From the NCBI RefSeq assembly GCF_008033135.1, contig NZ_CP041335.1, forward strand, positions 3,415,925-3,479,924: 64,000 nt of DNA. The letters are read 5' to 3'. The notes beneath the pieces are model-generated. The model made no database searches. It saw only the letters and a list, made by a program, of their open reading frames with translations, and had not been told where the DNA came from. This DNA comes from Chitinolyticbacter meiyuanensis (GTDB lineage: Bacteria > Pseudomonadota > Gammaproteobacteria > Burkholderiales > Chitinibacteraceae). The position numbers and the translations under genes were made by a program. Of the stretch, positions 28,268 through 36,811 are shown in pieces. How positions within the stretch are numbered: the stretch's first letter is position 1; every line of letters begins with the position of its first letter.

Positions 28268-30000
28268 GCGGTCAGCCGCGCCAGCATGTCGTCGAGTCGC
28301 TGTTGCGACAGCGGCTTTTCCAGGTAGTCGTCGATGCCCGCCGCGTGGCACTCCTCGCGGTCGGCCTCCAGCACATTGGCCGACAGTGCGACGATGGGCT
28401 GGCGCGTACGGCCGGTGGCCGTCTCACGGGCACGGATCAGGCGACTAGCCTCCACGCCGCCGAGCTCGGGCATCTGCAAATCCATCAGGATCAGGTCGAA
28501 CTGCATGCGCTCGCAGGCATCGACCGCCTGCACGCCATTCTCCGCCAGCGTCACATAGTGGCCACTATGGTCAAGAAAGCGCTCGGCCACCATGCGATTG
28601 ATCTGGTTGTCGTCGGCCAACAGCACCTGCAGCCCGCGCTTGGGCGTGGCACTCACCGGCTCCGCCGCCGCCATTTCGGCATGGAAACGGAACACGCTGC
28701 CCCCTCCGGAATTGGGCTCCACCCAGATCCGCCCCCCCATCAGCACAACCAGCTTCTTCACGATCGACAACCCGAGCCCGGTGCCGCCATATTCGCGGGT
28801 GATGGTGCGATCGCCCTGCGCGAACGGCTCGAAGATGCTGTCGCGCCGCGACAACGGCACGCCAATGCCGGTATCGCGCACCTCGGCCTGCAGCGAATAG
28901 TGACCATCTCGCAAGCGCATCGCCACCAGCCGCACCCGTATCTCGCCCTGCTCTGTGAACTTGAGCGCATTGCCGACGAGGTTTACGAACACCTGCTTCA
29001 GCCGCGTCACATCGCCCAGCAGCGACGGCGGCATGCCCTCGCCCAGCTGTGCGCTGAATTGCAAGCCACGCGCGTGCGCCATCGGCACGAACATCCGGTT
29101 GAGATCGTGTACCAGCTCGGATGGCGAGAACGGCACCGGATCGAGCTCGAAGCGACCAGCCTCGATCTTCGACAGGTCGAGCACATCGTTCACCAGCGTG
29201 AGCAAGGCATCGGCAGAGCCGCGCAGGATTTCAACCTGTTCGCGTGATTCGGCATCGAGCGGGTGGCGCGCCAAGAGCTGCGCCATGCCGAGGATGCCGT
29301 TCATGGGCGTGCGGATCTCGTGGCTGATGTTGGCGAGGAACTCGCCCTTGGCCTGGCTGCCAGCCTCGGCCGCCAGCTTGGCCAGCTGCAGGTCGGCCAC
29401 CAGCCGGGTCTTTTCGGTATCGAGCGCGATGGCCTCGGTCAGCACTTCGTGGAAATAGCTGGCGCTCTTCAGCACCGCATAGAGGAACAGCACGCACATC
29501 ATGCCGAAGATGTTGCCGACCATGCTGCCTTCGCGGATCGCCAGGATGGCGATCGGCGCCACCAGCATCAGCGCAAACCACACCAGCGCCGGCAGCACCG
29601 GCGCGAGGATGGGCACCGCACCTGCCACCATGCCGGCATACACCAGCGCGATCAGGTAACGGACGACCTCGGGCGAATCGAACATGAAATACATGCCGCC
29701 GCAGCCCCACCAGAGGCCGGCGAACACCGTGCCGACCAGGTAGTGCCGGCGCCACATCGGCGCGGTCTCGACGGTGACGCGCTCGCGCTCGAAGCGCTTG
29801 GCAACGATGTAGCGGTACGACGAGATCACGAAGACCGTGCTCCACCACACCAGCACCGAGAGATGCGGCTCGACCCACCACAGCGCATAACCCAGCAGCG
29901 ATGCATTGGCGATCGACGCCGCCTGGCCGAGCGCGGCGTTGCGGTACAGCAGCTTGGTGGTGTGCAGGATGACCTGCGGATCGTTCTTCAGACGCTTCAT
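28246..30000 (-). CDS. Hybrid sensor histidine kinase with receiver domain
   Basis: 584 residues from ATG 30000 ([12 protein letters not shown]); the ribosome site is weak. Residues ~20-180 contain about six membrane helices with little periplasmic sequence. A short coiled segment leads to HisKA with the phospho-accepting His in [12 protein letters not shown] (~H227). A HATPase_c domain follows (N box [14 protein letters not shown] boxes DTGIGVP and GGTGLGLSI). A C-terminal receiver carries the phospho-acceptor Asp in [10 protein letters not shown]. No HPt domain or cognate response regulator is adjacent, so the phosphorelay partner is elsewhere. The signal is unknown. The gene's 3' end overlaps the propeller gene on the other strand by 22 bp. 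Confidence 0.92.
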   Translation of the reverse strand: MKRLKNDPQVILHTTKLLYRNAALGQAASIANASLLGYALWWVEPHLSVLVWWSTVFVISSYRYIVAKRFERERVTVETAPMWRRHYLVGTVFAGLWWGCGGMYFMFDSPEVVRYLIALVYAGMVAGAVPILAPVLPALVWFALMLVAPIAILAIREGSMVGNIFGMMCVLFLYAVLKSASYFHEVLTEAIALDTEKTRLVADLQLAKLAAEAGSQAKGEFLANISHEIRTPMNGILGMAQLLARHPLDAESREQVEILRGSADALLTLVNDVLDLSKIEAGRFELDPVPFSPSELVHDLNRMFVPMAHARGLQFSAQLGEGMPPSLLGDVTRLKQVFVNLVGNALKFTEQGEIRVRLVAMRLRDGHYSLQAEVRDTGIGVPLSRRDSIFEPFAQGDRTITREYGGTGLGLSIVKKLVVLMGGRIWVEPNSGGGSVFRFHAEMAAAEPVSATPKRGLQVLLADDNQINRMVAERFLDHSGHYVTLAENGVQAVDACERMQFDLILMDLQMPELGGVEASRLIRARETATGRTRQPIVALSANVLEADREECHAAGIDDYLEKPLSQQRLDDMLARLTAQRSATP

Positions 30001-30143
30001 TGATTTGTCATGGCGGCGTAGCTCAGCGCCAAGTATAGCGAGCCCATCGCCTTGCCAGCGTACGCGCGTAGCGGTTATGGTTGCCGTGTCGCCAAACCGC
30101 GGCATCGGCGAACTTTCCCGCCGGATCGCACTCTGTGTTCACC

Positions 30144-30479
30144 ATGCCTGTCCTGCGCCGCTACCTGCTGTTGTTGCTGATGGCCCTACTCCCGTTGCAG
30201 GGTTGGGCAGCGGCTGCGCGCATGGCGAACATGCCGGCCTCGCCGGTGGTGAGCAGCGCCGAAGCCGGCGAGCATTGCGACAGCGCGCAAGCCGGCAAGG
30301 CCAAGCGCACCGCGCATGCCGATTGCCTGGAATGCGGCCAGTGCTCGATCTGCCACCCACCGCTGCTGGGGGTAGCCTTCATCGGCGTGCCGCACCGCTC
30401 CACGCCGCCTGCGGCAAACCCGGTCCAGGCCAACTCCCACCCGCCGCAACCCTTGTTCCGCCCTCCCATCTCCGCCTGA
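30144..30479 (+). CDS. Small secreted DUF2946-like cysteine-rich protein
   Basis: 111 residues from ATG 30144. An N-terminal signal peptide (LLLLLMALLPLQGWAAA) is followed by a short mature chain with His/Cys residues in a compact motif CLECGQCSICH, then a Pro-rich tail ending RPPISA. Proteins of this type occur at the head of copper-resistance operons, and here a TolC-like gene, a multicopper oxidase, a cupredoxin and a DUF411 protein follow on the same strand. It may bind periplasmic copper. The DUF assignment is by pattern, not search. Confidence 0.7.
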   Translation: MPVLRRYLLLLLMALLPLQGWAAAARMANMPASPVVSSAEAGEHCDSAQAGKAKRTAHADCLECGQCSICHPPLLGVAFIGVPHRSTPPAANPVQANSHPPQPLFRPPISA

Positions 30480-30531
30480 GCGTGCCCCGTCGCCCCGCGC
30501 GACGTCCTACACACTCGATCCGGAGATCACC

Positions 30532-31698
30532 ATGCATACGTCTTCCCGGATGCGGCCCGTACTGGCCGCATCGGCGGCGTGCATCGCGCTTGTTGCGCCG
30601 GTGCATGCCGCACCCTTCCCGACCGGTTACGCGCGGGCCGTGGCCGCCGATTCAGCGCGGCTCGCCGCCACACCGCTGACGCTCGACGCCGCCATCCGCC
30701 GCGCCCTGGTCGCCCATCCCACGCTGCACCTGTTGTACATCGCCCGGGGCATCGCGCCCGACGCGCTGGCCGATACGCTCACCAAGCAGCCCAGCACACT
30801 CGATGTTGTCCGCGATGTGCTCGGCCCGCTCCCGGCCGGCGACACTTTGATTCCGGCGGTGCTCGCTGCGGTCACCGATGCACAGACCGCCTGGTATACG
30901 CTGGCCGCCGCGCAGGGCGGGCACGATGCCGCACAGCAACTGCAACAAGCGGCGCTGGCCAGCGCCGAGCTCGCCGAAGGCCAGTCCGATGCCGGCAACC
31001 TCGCCGAGCCCGAACTGCTCGCCGCGCAGCTGGCAGCCAACCATGCCGACGCCGAGCTGGGGGAACGCCTGCTGCAGCTGCAGCAGGCGCGCCGCATGCT
31101 CGCCACCGCGCTCGATTTGCCGGTGACGGCAGCACTGGAAACCACCCCAATGCCTGCGTTGCCAGGCAAACCCGCCTGGCTGGGCGACGGCGCCGCGCTG
31201 CTGGCACTGGCCCATGCCGGCGCTCCCGCCTTCCGGCTGGCCCGGCAAGCGGAATCGACCGCCGAGGCGCGGCTGAGCCCGCGCATCACCAGCCGTGCCA
31301 TCACCTTGCCGCTAGCCCGTAGCAACGTATTCACCGCCGACGACGGCGAGCGCGAACGCTGGCCGACCGAGCAAGTCGCGGCCCATGCCGACCTGCGCGC
31401 GCTGGAGGATGCGCTGATCGGTGCGCAACAGCAGGCTGCGCAGGACTGGCGACAGGCTGAACTCGCCGCAGCGCGACAACCGCTGCTGGCCGCACGCACA
31501 CGCGCCACACTCCAGCGCTACAACGGCATGCTGGCCGGGGTCGACGCCCTGCTGCAGGCCAAGCAGGCGCAACTGGCGGGCAAGCAGGATGAACTGCAAG
31601 CCCGCCGCGACACCTGGATCGCGCTGGCGCACCTGCAGGCATTGCTCGGCGGACAACTTCCCTCCTCGCAGCCAGACCAAACGGGGGCTCAGCCATGA
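30532..31698 (+). CDS. TolC-family outer-membrane protein of the copper operon
   Basis: 388 residues with a signal peptide (cleavage near VHA|APF). The mature chain is alanine-rich, helical and coiled-coil-like, with the TolC-type opening LTLDAAIRRALVAHP and a repeated half (AQLAANHADAELGERLLQLQQARRML). It is short for a complete TolC (usually 420-480). No RND or adaptor gene is in this operon, so it may work with pumps elsewhere or have another envelope role. Its stop overlaps the oxidase start (ATGA), implying coupled translation. Confidence 0.78.
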   Translation: MHTSSRMRPVLAASAACIALVAPVHAAPFPTGYARAVAADSARLAATPLTLDAAIRRALVAHPTLHLLYIARGIAPDALADTLTKQPSTLDVVRDVLGPLPAGDTLIPAVLAAVTDAQTAWYTLAAAQGGHDAAQQLQQAALASAELAEGQSDAGNLAEPELLAAQLAANHADAELGERLLQLQQARRMLATALDLPVTAALETTPMPALPGKPAWLGDGAALLALAHAGAPAFRLARQAESTAEARLSPRITSRAITLPLARSNVFTADDGERERWPTEQVAAHADLRALEDALIGAQQQAAQDWRQAELAAARQPLLAARTRATLQRYNGMLAGVDALLQAKQAQLAGKQDELQARRDTWIALAHLQALLGGQLPSSQPDQTGAQP

Positions 31699-32999
31699 AT
31701 CGTCGCAACTTTCTCGGCAGTGCTGGCGCGCTGGCCAGCCTTGCCCTGCCGCTGAGCCAGGCAGCCACCGTCTCGACCACCACAATGCCTGCCACCGCGC
31801 CTCGTGCCCGTTCCGGGGCCGGCCGCACGCCGGTCACCACGCTGAACGGCCGCACGCTGGGTTACCGGATGAACGATGGCGTGAAGGAGTTCCACCTGAT
31901 CGCCGAGGAGATCGAGCAGGAAGTCGCGCCCGGCATGGTCGCCCGCTTCTGGGGCTACAACGGCGGCAGCCCCGGTCCCACCATCGAGGCGATCGAGGGC
32001 GACCGAGTGCGGATCTTCGTAACCAACCGCCTGCCCGAGCACACCACCATCCATTGGCACGGCATCCTGCTGCCCGCCGGCATGGACGGTGTCGGTGGTC
32101 TGTCGCAACCGCAGATCCGGGCCGGTGAAACCTATGTCTACGAGTTCACGCTGACCAAGTCCGGCACCTTCATGTATCACCCGCACGCCGACGAGATGCT
32201 GCAGCTGGCGCAAGGCATGATGGGCATGTTCATCGTGCATCCCAAGCGGCCGGGCGAACGCGCGGTCGAGCGCGATTACGCGCTGATGCTGGCCAGCTAC
32301 AAGATCGAACCCGGCACCCGGCGGCCCGACTCCTCCGAGATGACCGATTTCAATCTCTGGACCTTCAACAGCCGCACCTTCCCGGCCATCCAGACCCTGG
32401 TGGCGCGCACTGGCGAGCGGGTACGCATCCGCGTCGCCAACCTGACGATGACCAACCACCCCATCCACCTGCATGGCGTCGATTTCCGTGTCACCGGCAC
32501 CGACGGCGGCTGGATACCGGAGGCGGCACAATGGCCGGAGGTGACCACCGATGTGGCAGTCGGCCAGATCCGGGTGATCGAGTTCATTGCCGATGCGCCG
32601 GGCGACTGGGCTTTCCATTGCCACAAGTCGCACCACACCATGGGGCCGATGGGGCACGGCCTGCCCAACCTGCTGAGCGTGGACCAGCAGCGCGCCACCG
32701 CCCGTATCCAGCAGTTGTTCCCCGACGAACACTACATGGCGATGGGCTCCGACGGCATGGCCGAGATGCAGGACATGGCCGCGATGGGCGACATGATGCC
32801 GTTGCCGCCGAACACCTTGCCGATGATGACGGGCGAAGGCCCGTTCGGCCCGATCGAAATGGGTGGCATGTTCACCACGCTCAAGGTGCGCAACGACCTA
32901 GCTCCCGGCGATTACCGCGATCCAGGCTGGTACGAGCACCCGCCCGGCACCGTTGCCGCGCGCGTCGACACCGGTCGCGCCGCCGGCCTGCCCCGCTGA
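31695..32999 (+). CDS. Tat-exported multicopper oxidase (copper resistance)
   Basis: 434 residues. The N-terminus RRNFLGSAGALASLALP is a twin-arginine signal. Copper-site motifs are all present: HWHG and HPH in the first cupredoxin domain, HPIHLHG and HCHKSHH with a following Met in the last. A Met/Asp-rich stretch (MAEMQDMAAMGDMM) near the C-terminus resembles copper-recruiting loops of CopA/CueO. The chain is shorter than three-domain CueO/CopA enzymes (~500-600) and may have only two cupredoxin domains. It probably oxidises Cu(I) in the periplasm. Confidence 0.9.
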   Translation: MNRRNFLGSAGALASLALPLSQAATVSTTTMPATAPRARSGAGRTPVTTLNGRTLGYRMNDGVKEFHLIAEEIEQEVAPGMVARFWGYNGGSPGPTIEAIEGDRVRIFVTNRLPEHTTIHWHGILLPAGMDGVGGLSQPQIRAGETYVYEFTLTKSGTFMYHPHADEMLQLAQGMMGMFIVHPKRPGERAVERDYALMLASYKIEPGTRRPDSSEMTDFNLWTFNSRTFPAIQTLVARTGERVRIRVANLTMTNHPIHLHGVDFRVTGTDGGWIPEAAQWPEVTTDVAVGQIRVIEFIADAPGDWAFHCHKSHHTMGPMGHGLPNLLSVDQQRATARIQQLFPDEHYMAMGSDGMAEMQDMAAMGDMMPLPPNTLPMMTGEGPFGPIEMGGMFTTLKVRNDLAPGDYRDPGWYEHPPGTVAARVDTGRAAGLPR

Positions 33000-33037
33000 A
33001 TCCCCTTGCACTTTCAAATCAGACAGGAACAACCACG

Positions 33038-33511
33038 ATGAAACGACTGATCCTCAGCGCCGCCCTGCTCTTCACCGCCGCCTATGCCTCGGCCGACGCC
33101 GGCCACCATGGCAGCCACGGCAAGGGCTACAGCTTCGGCCAGCCCGGCAAGCCCGGCGATGTGACCCGCACCATCGACGTCACCGCGGGCGACGACATGC
33201 GCTTCACCTTCAAGCCGCCGCTCAAGGACATCCGGCGCGGCGAAACCATCCGCTTTCGCATCCACAACACCGGCAAGCTGGCGCACGAGTTCTCGATCGG
33301 CGATGCGGCCAGCCAGCGCGCCCATGCCACGATGATGAAGAAGATGCCGGACATGAAGCACGAGGCCGATCCCAGCGCGCTGTCGCTGGAAGGTGGCCAG
33401 CAGGGTGAATTGATCTGGACCTTCGCCGGCAACGCCGACCTGGTGTTCGCCTGCCAGATCCCGGGCCATTTCGATGCCGGGATGAAGCAGACCGTGAAGC
33501 TCGCCAAGTAA
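33038..33511 (+). CDS. Periplasmic cupredoxin-like copper protein
   Basis: 157 residues from ATG 33038 with AGGAA upstream. A signal peptide ends near ASA|DAGHHGSHGKG; the mature N-terminus is His/Gly-rich. A plastocyanin-like fold is indicated by KLAHEFSIG (His ligand) and the C-terminal FACQIPGHFDAGM cluster supplying Cys, His and Met, the classic type I copper set. It likely shuttles electrons or copper for the adjacent multicopper oxidase. A GC-rich hairpin lies at 33528-33553 before the next gene. Confidence 0.9.
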   Translation: MKRLILSAALLFTAAYASADAGHHGSHGKGYSFGQPGKPGDVTRTIDVTAGDDMRFTFKPPLKDIRRGETIRFRIHNTGKLAHEFSIGDAASQRAHATMMKKMPDMKHEADPSALSLEGGQQGELIWTFAGNADLVFACQIPGHFDAGMKQTVKLAK

Positions 33512-33565
33512 GCCCCCCAACCAGCACGGAGCCGGCCGCATCCGGTCGGCTCCCGGGAGATTCCC

Positions 33566-33994
33566 ATGCAACATCGCCTACGCCTCATCGCCGCCGCCAG
33601 CCTCGCCTTCTTCACCGCGCTCGCTCAGGCTGCGCCCGCCAAGCTCTACAAGAGTGCCAGCTGCGGCTGCTGCGGCGAGTACGTCAACTATCTCAACGCC
33701 AATGGCATCCGCCCCGCCGTGGAAAACCGCGAGGACATGGATGCGATCAAGCGCCAGCACGGCAGCGATGTCGCCGCCAGCTGCCATACGCTGCTGATCG
33801 GCGGCTATACCGTCGAAGGCCACGTGCCGGTGACGGCGATCCGCAAATTGTTGAAGGAAAAGCCAGCGATCCGCGGTATCTCGGCGCCGGGCATGCCGCT
33901 CGATTCGCCCGGCATGGGCGAGCACAAGTCCGGCACGCTACCGGTGGTTGCGATCGGCCGTGACGGCAAAGTCAGCGATTGGGGCAAGTACTGA
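33566..33994 (+). CDS. DUF411 metal-binding protein
   Basis: 142 residues with a signal peptide (cleavage near AQA|APAKLYK). The DUF411 hallmark SCGCCGEYVNYL is at residues ~32-43, and the rest (AASCHTLLIGGYTVEGHVP, GISAPGMPLDSPGM) matches the family. These thioredoxin-like proteins occur in copper and silver resistance loci and probably bind Cu(I) in the periplasm. It is the last gene of the copper operon; only six bases separate its stop from the convergent motD stop, and no terminator is visible between them. Confidence 0.92.
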   Translation: MQHRLRLIAAASLAFFTALAQAAPAKLYKSASCGCCGEYVNYLNANGIRPAVENREDMDAIKRQHGSDVAASCHTLLIGGYTVEGHVPVTAIRKLLKEKPAIRGISAPGMPLDSPGMGEHKSGTLPVVAIGRDGKVSDWGKY

Positions 33995-34000
33995 GCGTGC

Positions 34001-34792
34001 TTACTGCGCGCCAGCGCCGCCCTCGGCCGGCAGTACCGCAACGTCGTCGCGGTTGTCGGCGAGGATATTGAGCGTGACGCGCCGGTTGCGGGTGCGCTGG
34101 TCCGGGCTGTCGTTGGGCTCGACCGGGCGGTACTCGCCGTAGCCGATCGCCACCATGCGCTGCGGCGCAACGCCCTCGCCAGCGAACAGGCGCACCACCG
34201 ACGCGGCACGCGCCGCGGAAAGCTCCCAGTTGGACGGAAACTGTGGCGAAGCGATCGGCTGGTTGTCGGTATGCCCCTCGACCTGCACCAGGTTGTCGGT
34301 ATCGCGAATCAGCTTGGCCACTGCCGACAGCGCATTGATCGAGTTGGGCTGCAGCTCGGCCTTGGCGGTCTGGAACAGCACCGAATCGCTGATTTCCACC
34401 GCGATGCCGCGCTTTGACTGGGTGACCCGCACCTTGCCGTCCTCGATCATCGGCCCCAGCGTGGCGCGCAGGTTGCCGGCCATGCCACGCATCCGCTTCG
34501 CTTCCTCTTCCAGGGCCGGGCTGGCTGGCGCCGGCGTCACCCTCAGCGTGGCGATCGGCTTCTTCGGCGAGTTGTCGGCGTGGTCGTATTTGATGGTGGC
34601 GATGTCGGCCGCTGGATCGTTGCGGAAGGCATTGACCAGCGAATCGGACAGCACGCGGTACTTGCCCTCGTTGATCGACGAGATCGCGTACATCACCACG
34701 AAAAACGCAAACAACAGCGTGATGAAGTCGGCGTAGGACACCAGCCAACGCTCGTGATTCTCGTGCTCTTCCTCGCGCCTGCGCCGTGCCAT
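34001..34792 (-). CDS. motD: Flagellar motor stator protein MotD (MotB-like)
   Basis: 263 residues from ATG 34792, with AGGAG upstream overlapping the sppA stop. The single N-terminal helix contains the proton-pathway Asp in SYADFITLLFAFFVV. A plug-like region follows. The C-terminal OmpA-like peptidoglycan-binding domain shows VEGHTDNQPIASP, NWELSAARA and DQRTRNRRV. MotD pairs with MotC to form a stator. No motC is adjacent here; instead motD ends the rluC-gph-Rieske-sppA series on the minus strand. Confidence 0.9.
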   Translation of the reverse strand: MARRRREEEHENHERWLVSYADFITLLFAFFVVMYAISSINEGKYRVLSDSLVNAFRNDPAADIATIKYDHADNSPKKPIATLRVTPAPASPALEEEAKRMRGMAGNLRATLGPMIEDGKVRVTQSKRGIAVEISDSVLFQTAKAELQPNSINALSAVAKLIRDTDNLVQVEGHTDNQPIASPQFPSNWELSAARAASVVRLFAGEGVAPQRMVAIGYGEYRPVEPNDSPDQRTRNRRVTLNILADNRDDVAVLPAEGGAGAQ

Positions 34793-34803
34793 CGCCGTTG
34801 CTC

Positions 34804-35739
34804 CTAGCGCAGCTGGGCTTCCAGCCGCGCGCCCAGCGAGGAAGCGGCCGCCACACCGACGCGCTTGGCCAGGCGATCGAGGTAATCGGGTTGCGGCGTG
34901 AAATCGACCACGTCCTCGGCCTTGATCACGTCGCGCGCCACGCTGTCCACCGAGCCCAGGCCATCGATGAGGCCCAGCTTCACGCTGCGCTCGCCGCTCC
35001 AGACAAGGCCGGAGAACAGGTCCGGATCATTGGCCAGCCGCTTGCCGCGACCGGTCTTGACCACGTTGATGAACTGCTGATGGATCTCGCCCAGCATTTC
35101 CTGCGCCTTGGCCCGCTGCGCCTCGTTCATCGGCGAGAACGGATCGAGGAAGCCCTTGTTCTCGCCCGCGGTGAGCAACCGGCGCTCGACGCCGAGCTTC
35201 TCCATGGCGCCGGTGAAGCCAAAGCTGTCCATCAATACGCCGATCGAGCCGACGATGGACGCCTTGTCGGCATAGATCTTGTCGGCAGCAACAGCGGTGT
35301 AATAGCAGCCGGATGCGCAGATGTCCTCGACCACCACGTAGAGCGGGATCTTGGGATTTTCCTTGCGCAGCCGCAGGATCTCGTCATGCAGCTGGCCCGA
35401 TTGCACCGGGCTGCCGCCGGGGCTGTTCACCCGCAGGATCACGCCACGGGTGCGGCTATCCTCGAAGGCATCGCGCAGGCCCTGCGCAATCACGCCGATG
35501 TCGGCCTCGCCGCCAACGGCGATCACGCCATCCATGTTGACGAGCGCGGTATGCGGACCGCGATTCACGTCCTCGCTGGTGCGCTGGCCGATCCAGCCCA
35601 TCACCAGCGCCAGCACCACGAACAGGTAGCCGAAACCCAGCAGCTTGAAGAAGATGCCCCAGCGGCGGGAGCGGCGTTGCTCCTTGATGCCAGCCTGCAG
35701 CAGTTGATTGAGGGCTTCGCGTTCCCAGTTGTCTTGCAT
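34804..35739 (-). CDS. sppA: Signal peptide peptidase SppA-type S49 protease
   Basis: 311 residues from ATG 35739, with AGGA six bases upstream. A single N-terminal membrane helix (~28-47) anchors a periplasmic S49 protease domain. The catalytic Ser region is ICASGCYYTAVAADKIYA with the oxyanion GSIGVLMDSFGFTGAMEKLGV; the dyad Lys lies in the following segment (RRLLTAGENKG). The motif LRVNSPGGSPVQSGQLHDEI is also characteristic. It is the short, one-domain form that degrades cleaved signal peptides in the inner membrane. It lies 29 bp downstream of the Rieske gene. Confidence 0.93.
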   Translation of the reverse strand: MQDNWEREALNQLLQAGIKEQRRSRRWGIFFKLLGFGYLFVVLALVMGWIGQRTSEDVNRGPHTALVNMDGVIAVGGEADIGVIAQGLRDAFEDSRTRGVILRVNSPGGSPVQSGQLHDEILRLRKENPKIPLYVVVEDICASGCYYTAVAADKIYADKASIVGSIGVLMDSFGFTGAMEKLGVERRLLTAGENKGFLDPFSPMNEAQRAKAQEMLGEIHQQFINVVKTGRGKRLANDPDLFSGLVWSGERSVKLGLIDGLGSVDSVARDVIKAEDVVDFTPQPDYLDRLAKRVGVAAASSLGARLEAQLR

Positions 35740-35768
35740 GGAATGTCCTGGCAGATGAATCGAATGGG

Positions 35769-36158
35769 TCAATCGAATGGCATGGGGTCGTCGGCAAGGC
35801 AGACCAAGCCGTCACGCTCGGTCAGTTGTACTGCCGACAGGCTGCGCCCCGGGCAGGGCCCGCCCAGGCACAGCCCGCTATCCGGGGCATAGTAGGCGCC
35901 GTGTGTGGCACAGACAAGATAGTTGCCGGAAAGATCGAAAAAGTCGCCCGGGCGGTAGTCGAGCTCGATGGGAATGTGCGCGCAACGATTGAGGAAGGCC
36001 CGCGGCCGCCCCTGGAACTGCACCACGAAGGCCGGCGCTACTTCGCCTGCCAGTTCCAGCGAAAAACGCACGCCAAGGCCATGCTCGGCCAGCGTCTCCG
36101 CCGGACAGATCGAAGCGCCTGGCGCGACGAGGCCGACGTCGTCCCCCGCCTTGATCAT
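35769..36158 (-). CDS. Small Rieske [2Fe-2S] protein
   Basis: 129 residues from ATG 36158, overlapping the gph stop (ATGA). The two Rieske cluster-binding boxes are CAHIPIELD (CxH) and CATHGAYY (CxxH). There is no signal peptide or membrane helix, so it is cytoplasmic, like the stand-alone ferredoxin-type Rieske proteins of ring-hydroxylating systems. No partner oxygenase is nearby. The order rluC, phosphatase, Rieske, sppA appears to be one operon; the electron-transfer partner is unknown. Confidence 0.92.
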   Translation of the reverse strand: MIKAGDDVGLVAPGASICPAETLAEHGLGVRFSLELAGEVAPAFVVQFQGRPRAFLNRCAHIPIELDYRPGDFFDLSGNYLVCATHGAYYAPDSGLCLGGPCPGRSLSAVQLTERDGLVCLADDPMPFD

Positions 36159-36811
36159 GCGCGCGCCTCCAGCAGCCAACGCGCCAGCAAGCCGAAATGA
36201 TCGAAATGCGCCAGCGGTGACAGCGGCAGCAGGTCGTCGAGCGGGTGGGCGCCATAGCTCATCGCCGCGCTGTGGGTGCCGGCATTGATCGCCATCTGCA
36301 GATCGTGCGTGGTATCGCCGATCATCAGCGTGGCCGCCGCATCGGCAGCGGCAAAATCGACGATGTATTCCAGCATGGCCGGATGCGGCTTGGAGAAGGC
36401 CTCGTCGGCAGTGCGCGTGACCAGGAATTCGCCACCCAGGCCGGTGCTGGCCAGCGCGCGATCGAGCCCGACCCGGGACTTGCCGGTCGCCACCGCCAGC
36501 GTGTAGCCGGCATCGCGCAGCTGCGGCAGGTAATCGCGCACGCCATCGAACAGCACCAGCGCCTGATCCTGCGCCAGGTAGTGGACGCGGTAGGCATCAA
36601 CGATGCGGGTGATGCTGGCCTCATCGGCCCCCGGCGCAAGGTAGGCCATCGCTTCCTTCAGCCCGTAGCCAATGACGAAGCGCGCATCACGCTCGCTTGG
36701 CACCGGCAAGCCGACATCGTCGAACGCGCGCTGGATGGCGTAGGCGATGGTGCCGGTCGAATCCATCAGCGTGCCGTCCCAGTCGAAGACCAAGAGTGAG
36801 AGTGGCGGCAT
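36155..36811 (-). CDS. HAD-superfamily phosphatase (Gph-like)
   Basis: 218 residues from ATG 36811, with AGGAGG seven bases upstream; the start shares one base with the rluC stop (TGATG). HAD motif I is VFDWDGTLMDS, motif II lies in LAVATGKS, motif III Lys in FSKPHP and motif IV in MIGDTTHDLQMA. The helical cap (residues ~18-80) is of the phosphoglycolate phosphatase type. The substrate is uncertain; neighbours do not define it. Confidence 0.92.
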   Translation of the reverse strand: MPPLSLLVFDWDGTLMDSTGTIAYAIQRAFDDVGLPVPSERDARFVIGYGLKEAMAYLAPGADEASITRIVDAYRVHYLAQDQALVLFDGVRDYLPQLRDAGYTLAVATGKSRVGLDRALASTGLGGEFLVTRTADEAFSKPHPAMLEYIVDFAAADAAATLMIGDTTHDLQMAINAGTHSAAMSYGAHPLDDLLPLSPLAHFDHFGLLARWLLEARA

